Shown here piece after piece: positions 34,122 to 41,512 of a stretch of DNA of 64,000 bases; position 1 is the stretch's first letter, and every line of letters begins with the position of its first letter. The DNA comes from an uncultured Dehalococcoidia bacterium (GTDB lineage: Bacteria > Chloroflexota > Dehalococcoidia > Lucifugimonadales > UBA3495). The stretch is taken from NCBI GenBank assembly GCA_958295765.1, contig CATQHB010000002.1, positions 1,438,091-1,502,090 of the forward strand. Reading direction: 5' to 3'. Below the pieces are notes generated by a model that made no database searches, had not been told where the DNA came from, and saw nothing but the letters and a program-made list of their open reading frames with translations. The translations under genes and the position numbers were made by a program.

Positions 34122-35132
34122 GTGGACATCGGGAAATTTCCCCCGCAGCTTTTGGAACGACTGCTGACCAAGGCCGGGATCAGCGACCGGCGCGTGTTGC
34201 TGGGGCCAAAGGTGGGAGAGGATGCGGCGGTAATAGATATGGGAGACCGGCTGCTGGTAGCTAAAAGCGACCCGGTTACCTTTGCCGCCGATTCCATCGG
34301 CTGGTACGCGGTGCAGGTCAACGCCAACGACGTAGCGTGTACCGGGGGTGTACCCAAATGGTTCCTGGCAACCCTGCTGGTCCCGGAGCGTTGCTCCGAA
34401 GCGGAAGCCGAAGCCATCTTTGACCAGGTACTGGCGGCGTGTACCGCCCTGAACGTCGCCTTGATTGGCGGCCACAGCGAAGTTACCTACGGCATTGACC
34501 GGCCCATCATCCTGGGCAGTATGCTGGGCGAAGTGGAACGGGACCGCCTCATCACCACCGGGGGCGCCCAGGAAGGCGACAGCATCGTCATCACCAAAGG
34601 AATCGCCGTTGAAGGCGCCGCCCTGCTGGCCCGGGAGGAAAGCGCCGCGCTGCAAGCGGCCGGCGTCGCCCCGGAAACCATCGCTGCCGCCGCCGCATTG
34701 CTGACCAAACCCGGCATAAGTGTAGTGGAAGAGGCCCGAATTGCCGCCTCGGTAGCTACGATTCACTCCCTCCACGACGCCACCGAAGGCGGCTTGGCGA
34801 CCGCCCTGCGGGAAGTGGCCCACGCCTCGGGCCTGGGCCTGGCGGTAGAGGAAACCAGCATCCCGGTACTGCCGGAGTGCAACGAGATTTGCCAGGCTTT
34901 GGGCCTGAACCCGCTGGGCTTGCTGGCCTCCGGTTGCTTGATAATTACCCTGCCGGCCGGCCAGGTTCCCGCCTTGCTGCTGGCCCTGGAACAAGCGGAG
35001 ATTACCGGCTGGGAGATTGGGCAAGTCCTGGCCCCGGAAGAGGGTCTGATTATGATTGGCTACGCCGGGGAAGTACCCCTGCCGGAGTTCCCGCGGGACG
35101 AATTGGCGCGGTACTTTTCTACCCGGAGTTAG
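34122..35132 (+). CDS. AIR-synthase-related protein (HypE-like)
   Basis: 336 residues. The two-domain PurM/HypE/SelD/ThiL fold is indicated by GPKVGEDAAVIDMGDRLLVAKSDPVTF, NANDVACTGGVPKWFLATLLVP, IGGHSEVTYG and SLHDATEGGLATALREVA. This is closest to the HypE side of the family, but the C-terminal PRIC cysteine tail of true HypE is absent (it ends RYFSTRS) and no hydrogenase genes are near. It probably binds ATP. The start is GTG. Function in this organism is unknown. Confidence 0.8.
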   Translation: MDIGKFPPQLLERLLTKAGISDRRVLLGPKVGEDAAVIDMGDRLLVAKSDPVTFAADSIGWYAVQVNANDVACTGGVPKWFLATLLVPERCSEAEAEAIFDQVLAACTALNVALIGGHSEVTYGIDRPIILGSMLGEVERDRLITTGGAQEGDSIVITKGIAVEGAALLAREESAALQAAGVAPETIAAAAALLTKPGISVVEEARIAASVATIHSLHDATEGGLATALREVAHASGLGLAVEETSIPVLPECNEICQALGLNPLGLLASGCLIITLPAGQVPALLLALEQAEITGWEIGQVLAPEEGLIMIGYAGEVPLPEFPRDELARYFSTRS

Positions 35133-35223
35133 CCCGGAACATCACTGCATTTTGTTACACTTTTCTACATTTCCCTTTGGCGCCGATTACACTTATCGGT
35201 ACACGCAGCTACAAATTCGGGTC

Positions 35224-36204
35224 TTATTGCTGACTTTCCTGGTACACTTTTAAGGCGTCCAGCAACTGGGGCGCCGTCGTGTTCCCGCCGCTGACGGTGA
35301 TTGCTACCTTTTTCCCGGCCAGGGTTTCCCGCTGCTGGACGGCGCCGGCCGTGGCCGCGGCGCCCGCCCCTTCGGCCATAGTGTGCGCCTTCTCAACCAG
35401 CAGGCCAACGGCGCAGCGTATCTCGTCGTCGCTGACCAGCAGGAAGTCATCCAGCAAATGCCGGATTATCTGCTGGGGCAGTTCGTAGCCGGACTGGGTG
35501 GCGATCCCTTCGGCAAAGGTGTTCATCGGCGCTTGCACCAGTTGCCCCTGCTGCCAGGACAGGTAGCCGGCCGGCGCCGCTGCCGCCTGGACCGCCCGCA
35601 CCTGAATGGCCGGGTTAATCGCCTTGGCGACCACACAGGCGCCGGCCGCCCCGCTGCCCCCGCCCAGGGGCAGGTACATTACGTCAACCTCCGGCAGGTC
35701 CTCGATTACCTCCAGCGTTTGGGTGCCTACGCCGGCAATCAGCAACGGTTCGTCGGTGGGGTGTACGTAGCGGTAGCCTTCCTCCGCCGCCAGACGCTCG
35801 CAGTGGGCTTTGGCCTGGTCAAAGTTCTCGCCATAGAAGACCAGTTCGGCGCCCAAGGCCTCCATTGCCGCCACCTTCAACGGATTGGGGTCTTTCTCCG
35901 GCAGGGCAATGAGCGCCCGCGCCCCGAAAACCCGGCAGGCGTGGGCGATGGACTGGCCGTGATTGCCGGTAGAGGCGGTAATTACGCCCCGTTCCCGTTC
36001 CTCCTGGCTCAAGTGGGCCAGCAGGTTGATGCCGCCCCGGGCCTTGAACGCCCCCAGGGGGTGGTATTCCTCATGCTTCAGATACACCTCGGCGTCCAGC
36101 AGTTGGCTCAGCCCCGCCGAGTAGTGCAATGGGGTGCGAACCAGATAGGGAGCGATGGTTTTCCGGGCTTCATAAACATCCCGCAGGGTTGGCGCTTGCA
36201 TCAT
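35224..36204 (-). CDS. PLP-dependent threonine/serine dehydratase family protein
   Basis: About 326 residues from the ATG at 36204 (another ATG follows directly; GAGGCGG lies upstream). Fold type II PLP enzyme: the PLP lysine is in HPLGAFKARGGINL, STGNHGQSIAHACRVFGA binds the substrate, and PLGGGSGAAGACVVAK is the phosphate-binding glycine loop. The C-terminal VTVSGGN-like ITVSGGNTT matches threonine ammonia-lyase. No regulatory ACT domain is present, so it is the catabolic type or a related eliminase. The usual K-x-E spacing S-F-K-A-R is A-F-K-A-R here. Confidence 0.87.
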   Translation of the reverse strand: MMQAPTLRDVYEARKTIAPYLVRTPLHYSAGLSQLLDAEVYLKHEEYHPLGAFKARGGINLLAHLSQEERERGVITASTGNHGQSIAHACRVFGARALIALPEKDPNPLKVAAMEALGAELVFYGENFDQAKAHCERLAAEEGYRYVHPTDEPLLIAGVGTQTLEVIEDLPEVDVMYLPLGGGSGAAGACVVAKAINPAIQVRAVQAAAAPAGYLSWQQGQLVQAPMNTFAEGIATQSGYELPQQIIRHLLDDFLLVSDDEIRCAVGLLVEKAHTMAEGAGAAATAGAVQQRETLAGKKVAITVSGGNTTAPQLLDALKVYQESQQ

Positions 36205-36725
36205 ATCCGCCTCATTCTCAATTTCTACTTCCCGACCAGTTACTTCCCTCCAGAGTATCAAAGGCCCCGGAGAGGGTCAAATCAGCCGGGCGTTTTTGAC
36301 TACAGCGACACCGGGAGCGGGCGGGGATACACCCGTGCATATATTACATTTACACACATTTACATTACCCGGAAAATTGAGCCGCCGCCGGATTAGCGTG
36401 TACCTCATCATCACGTTACACCGACAGGTACACGCCCACCGCAAGAGTACCTCAGGGGAAAAGTAACCCTCCGGCGCGGCTTATCCCAGGGGAGACCGGC
36501 CGGTTATCGCTGCATCGCTGGTACACCGAAGGGGCTGAACCGCCGGCGCCGTCTCCCGACCGCAAAATCAGGAAACTGGCCCGGAAAACCCGGCGCGCTG
36601 AGGGGCGAAATGCGGCCCTTACGGGTCTCCGGGGGCTATTAGAGGCCCTGAAATCGCCATTTTCGTATCTAGTTTTCTGTTCTAACTATTTCTTAAAAAA
36701 GTATAAGAAATAAAATAGTTGAGTA
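36205..36725. other. Non-coding stretch upstream of the HTH gene
   Basis: No supported gene. From about 36382 to 36712 one plus-strand frame stays open and ends in TAA, with residues like GETGRLSLHRWYTEGAEP and a lysine/arginine-rich helix, but it has no usable start codon, so it may be a decayed DNA-binding gene. TGTACC/GGTACAC hexamers recur at about 36400, 36427 and 36519. Base composition turns sharply AT-rich after about 36655. Confidence 0.4.
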
Positions 36726-36754
36726 TTGACAAATGCCGGAACAGGTGGTATTAT
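36726..36754 (+). promoter_or_regulatory. Consensus sigma-70 promoter for the small HTH gene
   Basis: Perfect TTGACA, exactly 17 bases, then TATTAT, in an AT-rich patch about 50 bases before the TTG start. This is the best promoter match in the window. Confidence 0.75.
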
Positions 36755-36804
36755 CTATTACATCTTGTTACTCGGCACGATTTCACCACAGAAGGAGGAA
36801 CATT

Positions 36805-37029
36805 TTGGCGAGGAAGACTAAACTAATGCAGCGGGTAGAAAGGGAACACCAGCGTCCCCTGGAGCGGCTACTCCCCGAAATGGTTAATGAAAAGGGACTC
36901 TCGAGTACCGCCGACGATCTGGGCGTCAGCAAGGCTACCCTCGGGTACTGGCTGCTCAAGCTCGGCATAAATGTACGCCGCGTCGCCCTCGCCCCGGGCG
37001 AGACCCTGGAGGTCAAGCGGGTCAGCTAA
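36805..37029 (+). CDS. Small helix-turn-helix protein
   Basis: 74 residues beginning at a TTG with AAGGAGG eight bases upstream (the longer frame from 36733 would start inside the promoter). The sequence LSSTADDLGVSKATLGYWLLKL is a clear helix-turn-helix, flanked by a basic N-terminus (ARKTKLMQRVEREHQRPLE) and a short C-terminal strand (RRVALAPGETLEVKRV). It is probably a DNA-binding regulator or a recombinase-like fragment. It stands alone, with its own strong promoter and a hairpin terminator at 37148. Surrounding AT-richness hints at acquisition from elsewhere. Confidence 0.75.
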   Translation: MARKTKLMQRVEREHQRPLERLLPEMVNEKGLSSTADDLGVSKATLGYWLLKLGINVRRVALAPGETLEVKRVS

Positions 37030-37147
37030 CCCGGCTCCGGCCTGGCATTACGCCGGAAGAGATTTCCCTGAGCGGGCCAAGTATGCCGTGTGGTGGATGT
37101 GCGAGATGGGTTGTTCAGCGCAACAACCGGATTTTTATGAGTTGATG

Positions 37148-37187
37148 AGTCGCCGGTCTTTAAGAACCGGCGACTTTCCTTTTTCCC
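37148..37187 (+). terminator. Rho-independent terminator
   Basis: AGTCGCCGGT, eight-base loop, ACCGGCGACT: a perfect ten-base-pair stem followed by TTTCCTTTTT. It lies about 120 bases after the small HTH gene and would end its transcript just before the minisatellite. Confidence 0.85.
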
Positions 37188-37194
37188 CAGCCAA

Positions 37195-37358
37195 TTGTCC
37201 CGGTCATTGTCCCGGTCATTGTCCCGGTCATTGTCCCGGTCATTGTCCCGGTCATTGTCCCGGTCATTGTCCCGGTCATTGTCCCGGTCATTGTCCCGGT
37301 CATTGTCCCGGTCATTGCCCCGGTCATTGCCCCGGTCATTGTCCCGGTCATTGTCCCG
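37195..37358. repeat. 12-bp tandem repeat, about 13.5 copies
   Basis: Unit CGGTCATTGTCC repeated thirteen times from 37201 with a partial unit before it. Copies 5-4 from the end differ by one T-to-C change (TTGCCC). Since 12 is a multiple of three, all six frames stay open across it, giving false ORFs such as (CPGH)n. It lies in the 542-base gap between the HTH gene and the acetamidase gene. Confidence 0.95.
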
Positions 37359-37571
37359 GGAACGCCGTCCCGGGGACGGCCCGGGATCTGGTAAGTCGGC
37401 GCGCCAAAAATAACCCGATTTCCCGGACCTTCAGGGTCTGGAATACCTGAAAAGCCGGGAAATCGCCTCTCAGCGCGTTTACCGCCGGCACCACCCGGTT
37501 ATGTTCACCCTTCAGCTACGATTGCCGCTAATTTATCGCCCGGCAACGCAGCCTGACCGACCGGTTGCCGC

Positions 37572-38684
37572 CTATCCCTGGAAAATGTCCTCCGGCAGAA
37601 AGGCGGAAACGGTAACATTGGGCAAGTCCACGATGTTGCTGATCCGCAAATCCACCGCCACGCTGCAAATGATATAAGCCTGTTCCCGACTCCACCCCCG
37701 TTCCTGGAGCAGCTCAATCATATTGACCAGGGCATTGCGCGCCGCCAGGGTCAGGTGAGATTCCCCTTCCTGGGTTCCGTCATCCCGAATCGGCATCCCC
37801 ATGGTGGCGATGAAGTTCCGGGGCGCCGCCCATTCCGGCGGCAGAAAGTAGCCGGGGTGGGCGTACCGGGGGAACCGGATGTTATGTCGGGTGGCCTCCC
37901 CGGTCAATACCCGAAACCGCACCGCCGCCGTAGCGCCCATTTCGATGGCCGTGATGCAACATTCCGAATCCCCCTGGGCAAAGTGGCCGTCGCCCACCGA
38001 ATAGAGCGCCCCGGCTACGTTCACCGGAATCAAGAGGCGGGAACCTTTGGTCAACTGCTTGGCGTCCACGTTGCCGCAGTTTTCCCGGGGCGGCAGGGTG
38101 CGCAGGCCCTCGCCGGCAATGGAACCGCCGGCCGGCACCGCATCCTCGGCATCGGGCGGAAAGGCAATGCCGCCCCGCCGCACCAGGTCTGCTTCCCGGG
38201 CCGCCCAGGCTTGCATTTGGGAATGGGACGGGGCAATGCCCGCCGTCCCCATAAAGGAACCGTCGATAATGCGGACGCCGGGTATCTGCGGAGAGGTAGC
38301 CCAGCCGTCCTTGATTTCCCAGTGGGCCAAGTACGGCTCCGGGAATAGGTCCCGCAGAAACCCGGAGCCGGGCCGGGTGCGAGTCCAGCCGTTGGGTTGG
38401 GCGATGATGTCCAGGTATTCAATCTCCAGCAGGTCGCCGGGTGCGGCCCCCTTCACGTAAACCGGGCCGGTCAAGGGGTGGGCCACCTTGCCGTCCATAC
38501 CTTCCAGGTCGGCCGGGGTCATTCCGGGCTGTATCTGGCAATCCGAGGCGTCCCGGGTTTCCAGCACTACCTCCTCTCCAGGTTCCACCTCCAGAATCGG
38601 CGGAATGTCCGGGTGCCAGCGGTTATGCCCCTTTTCCGGTTCCTCTTTCAGCCGCTTGACGCGGTCTATCTCAACGCTCTTCAT
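37572..38684 (-). CDS. Acetamidase/formamidase family protein
   Basis: 370 residues. The family hydrolyses formamide or short aliphatic amides to ammonia and acid. Typical stretches are HNRWHPDIPPILEVEPGEEVVLET, DLEGMDGKVAHPLTGPVYVKGAAPGD, GFLRDLFP, GSFMGTAGIAPS, and VGDGHFAQGDSE(CC), the last holding metal-site residues. NCGNVDAKQL is also characteristic. GGTGAGG precedes the ATG, and GCATTAACATAAG is just upstream of that. It is a single gene; no amide transporter is adjacent. Confidence 0.92.
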   Translation of the reverse strand: MKSVEIDRVKRLKEEPEKGHNRWHPDIPPILEVEPGEEVVLETRDASDCQIQPGMTPADLEGMDGKVAHPLTGPVYVKGAAPGDLLEIEYLDIIAQPNGWTRTRPGSGFLRDLFPEPYLAHWEIKDGWATSPQIPGVRIIDGSFMGTAGIAPSHSQMQAWAAREADLVRRGGIAFPPDAEDAVPAGGSIAGEGLRTLPPRENCGNVDAKQLTKGSRLLIPVNVAGALYSVGDGHFAQGDSECCITAIEMGATAAVRFRVLTGEATRHNIRFPRYAHPGYFLPPEWAAPRNFIATMGMPIRDDGTQEGESHLTLAARNALVNMIELLQERGWSREQAYIICSVAVDLRISNIVDLPNVTVSAFLPEDIFQG

Positions 38685-38820
38685 TTACCTCACCGCCAAT
38701 CTTATGTTAATGCTGCCTAACTGGTGGGGATTCTATGCCCGCCAAAACTCCCGGTCAACGATTAACCCACCATCGGGGTCAGCGCCGAAACCCGTTCGTA
38801 TTAGATGACTGCTCACCGCA

Positions 38821-38926
38821 CCAGATAGCCGCTCATGCTAGATGACCGCTCGTGATGTTAGATGACCGCTCATGGTGAGCTTGTCGAACCACCAACCCCA
38901 TCCTTCGACAAGCTCAGGATGAGCGG
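38821..38926. repeat. Family A hairpin with decayed leading copies
   Basis: A full hairpin at 38867-38926 is preceded by two broken left-arm starts (GCCGCTCATGCTAGATGA and GACCGCTCGTGATGTTAG). These look like remnants of earlier tandem copies. The rest of the 497-base gap (38685-39181) has a GC-rich palindromic patch near 39070-39110 but no gene. Confidence 0.8.
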
Positions 38927-39181
38927 AGTGGAACGGATGAGGCGGGACGGAACGGGTAAAGCTAGTCTGGCAACTCATTCACGCATCAGTTAGATAACCC
39001 TGCCGGGCCAAGTCTTAAACTTGACCCGCCTACCTTGTCGGGGTATCATCCACCCATTCCCCCAAGTGGCGTGGGCGCCTCCCGGCGCCCCTGCATTCCC
39101 GGCGGTTGAGTGAGTTATTCCGCCGCAGCGACGCCGGGTTAAAAGCCGTATTGACGTATTGACGTTGTTCAGGGAGGTACT

Positions 39182-40900
39182 ATGCCGCAGGCGAATGAGT
39201 TGATTGTGCAGTTGCTGGAAGAGGCCGGAATTGAGTACGTTTTCGGGATTCCCGGCGGCGGCACCGGCCAGATTTATAACCTGCTGGTGGGCAAGGAAGA
39301 CCGAATCAAGGCGATTCTCTGCCGCCATGAGCAGACGGCGGCGATAATGGCCGACGTTTATGGCCGGGCCACCGGCAAGCCGGCCGTGGTGATGGGGCAG
39401 GGCCTGTTTATCGGCTCCAACGCCAGCTTTGGCATTATGGAGTCTATGCTCAGCAGTTCCCCCATGCTGGTGCTGACCGACACCTCCGACGGCGGTTCCG
39501 CCCAGCACCCGGCCAACCAGTCCGGCGCCGGCGAATACGGCAGCATCGACCTTCCCACCATTATCAAGTCAATGACCAAATACACTTCCCTGGCGACCAG
39601 TCCCAAAGAGGCGGTGCTGGGCACCCAGTTGGCAATCAAGCACGCCACCAGCGGGCGCCCCGGCCCGGCGGCGGTGGTGATGCGCTCGGCGTCCATCGCC
39701 GGCGAGGTGGACGTAGAATCGCCTCCCTTTATTCACCATACCGCCGGCTACCTGAACACGGCCAAGCCCCAGAGCGCGCCCCAGGACATTGAGCAGGCGA
39801 TCAGCATCCTATCCTCGGCCCGGCGGCCGGTCATCATTGCCGGCAACGGCGTCCACCAGGCCAAGGCTCACGCCCAGCTTCAGCAACTGGCCGAACTTTG
39901 GGGCGCGCCGGTGGCGACCAGCTATAAGGGCAAGAGCGCCATTGCGGAAACCCATCCCCTGGCCCTGGGCATGGCCGGCGTTTACGGCCAGGATGCGGCC
40001 AATAAAGCAGTGGGCGACGCCGACGCCGTGCTGGTGGTCGGCGCCAAGCTCAGCCCCCAGGACACGGTGCGGGAGCGGCCCAACGTCTTTGACCCCCGCC
40101 GCCAGCGCATCATCCAGATTGATATTGACGACCGCAACGCCGGCTGGACTTTCCCCATAGAGTTGGGCCTTATCGGGGACGCCGGCAGTATTCTCTCTCA
40201 ATTAGTAGAGGCTTCTCAGGAGGCGGCGCCGGCCAGCGCCAGCAACCGCCAGGAATGGACTGGCAGCCTGCCCCAGCGCAAAGCCGACGGTTCCTACTAT
40301 GATGACCCGGCGATGCACCTGGACAGTTCCCCGGTTACGCCCCAGCGTCTGGTGGCCCTGCTGCGGGAAAATATGGACGACTCGACGGTATTCGCGCTGG
40401 ATGCCGGCAACAACCGGACCTGGATGGCCCATTTCTACCAGTCGGCCCAGGCCAACACCTTCTTTGCCCCCGGCGGCACCGCCGGAATGGGCTGGGGCCT
40501 GCCGGCCGCCGTCGCCCTGAAAATCGTGTACCCCGACCGGCCGGTAGTGGGCGTTACCGGCGATGGCGGCTATATGATGACGGTCAACGCCCTGTCCACC
40601 GCAATGCAGTATGACCTGCCGATGATTTGCATTGTGTTCAACGACGGCGCCCTGGGTATGGTACGCCACCACCAGGCGGAGGGCCGCCGCATCGCCTCGG
40701 AGTTTGTCGAGACGGACAACGCCGCCGTAGCCCGGGGCTTTGGCTGTTTCGGCGTCCAGGTCAGCGACTCCCGCGACCTGCCGGCCGCCCTGCGCGACGC
40801 CCAGGCCTCCGGCCTACCGGCGGTCATCGACGTTATCATTGACCGCGGCCCCTCCCCCGACGACTGGCGTTCCGACCTGCGCACCGCCGGGGAGACGTAG
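39182..40900 (+). CDS. ThDP-dependent enzyme, acetolactate synthase/benzoylformate decarboxylase-like
   Basis: 572 residues with the three-domain ThDP decarboxylase layout. The catalytic glutamate is in CRHEQTAAIMADVYGRATGKPAVV at about 45, the central domain has RRPVIIAGNGVHQAKA, and the ThDP/Mg motif is GDGGYMMTVNALSTAMQYDLPMICIVFND. It is full length and not a fragment of a biosynthetic IlvB, since no small subunit follows. It would decarboxylate a 2-oxoacid or perform carboligation. GGGAGG precedes the ATG. The ADP-forming acyl-CoA synthetase lies downstream in the same direction, which would fit 2-oxoacid to acyl-CoA traffic, but 600 bases of repeats separate them. Confidence 0.88.
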   Translation: MPQANELIVQLLEEAGIEYVFGIPGGGTGQIYNLLVGKEDRIKAILCRHEQTAAIMADVYGRATGKPAVVMGQGLFIGSNASFGIMESMLSSSPMLVLTDTSDGGSAQHPANQSGAGEYGSIDLPTIIKSMTKYTSLATSPKEAVLGTQLAIKHATSGRPGPAAVVMRSASIAGEVDVESPPFIHHTAGYLNTAKPQSAPQDIEQAISILSSARRPVIIAGNGVHQAKAHAQLQQLAELWGAPVATSYKGKSAIAETHPLALGMAGVYGQDAANKAVGDADAVLVVGAKLSPQDTVRERPNVFDPRRQRIIQIDIDDRNAGWTFPIELGLIGDAGSILSQLVEASQEAAPASASNRQEWTGSLPQRKADGSYYDDPAMHLDSSPVTPQRLVALLRENMDDSTVFALDAGNNRTWMAHFYQSAQANTFFAPGGTAGMGWGLPAAVALKIVYPDRPVVGVTGDGGYMMTVNALSTAMQYDLPMICIVFNDGALGMVRHHQAEGRRIASEFVETDNAAVARGFGCFGVQVSDSRDLPAALRDAQASGLPAVIDVIIDRGPSPDDWRSDLRTAGET

Positions 40901-41007
40901 GATTTGGTTTTGGGGATATTTATGTCAATCCGCTCTGCTATATAGACGGTATTCCCAACATTCGTTGGTATGGCTTGCCCGGATGTCTCCGGTGGACGGT
41001 TGGATGA

Positions 41008-41030
41008 TAGGGGCGGGTTTGTAACCCGCC
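41008..41030. repeat. Family B single arm
   Basis: TAGGGGCGGGTTTGTAACCC without its partner, just ahead of the hairpin array. The 611-base gap after the ThDP gene consists mainly of repeats. Confidence 0.75.
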
Positions 41031-41093
41031 TTACATCAACGGTAACCAACCCACGTTGGGCGTACCTATTAAACAACCGCCCATGCTAAACAA

Positions 41094-41422
41094 CCGCTCA
41101 TGGTGAGCCTGTCGAACCAGCCACCCCATCCTTCGACAAGCTCAGGATGAGCGGGGGTACGTTACCAGTGAAATGAGCCGGCCCGCTCATGGTGAGCCGG
41201 TCGAACCACCCACCTCGTCCTTCGACAAGCTCAGGATGAGCGGGAGTAGGTTACCAGTAAAGCGAACCGGCCCGCTCATGGTGAGCCGGTCGAACCACCC
41301 ACCTCGTCCTTCGACAAGCTCAGGATGAGCGGGGAGTACGTTACCAGTAAAGCGAACCGGCCCGCTCATGGTGAGCCTGTCGAACCACCCAACCCGTCCT
41401 TCGACAAGCTCAGGATGAGCGG
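41094..41422. repeat. Tandem array of four family A hairpins
   Basis: Four complete hairpins start at about 41094, 41183, 41273 and 41362, a period of 89-90 bases. Each is followed by a near-identical spacer (TTACCAGTAAAGCGAACCGG). Loops and arms vary slightly (GAGCCTGTC or GAGCCGGTC), so copies have diverged since amplification. It sits directly upstream of the acyl-CoA synthetase gene. Confidence 0.9.
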
Positions 41423-41512
41423 AAATTGCCTTACCGGGACGGCGGGATTGCTTTACCAGTGAGCGGCAACCAATAATCAGTATTTATTTGCATTACAGCA
41501 GCGAGGTATTCA

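Noticed and set aside
34122-35132. True hydrogenase maturation protein HypE
   Set aside because: The C-terminal cysteine motif required for HypE is absent and there are no hyp or hydrogenase genes in the window.
36971-37450. 159-residue open frame with (CPGH)n repeats
   Set aside because: It is produced by the 12-bp minisatellite, which opens all frames; it crosses the terminator and has no ribosome binding site.
41094-41422. CRISPR array
   Set aside because: Repeats are inverted, about 60 bases and variable, while the spacers are nearly identical; no cas genes are nearby.
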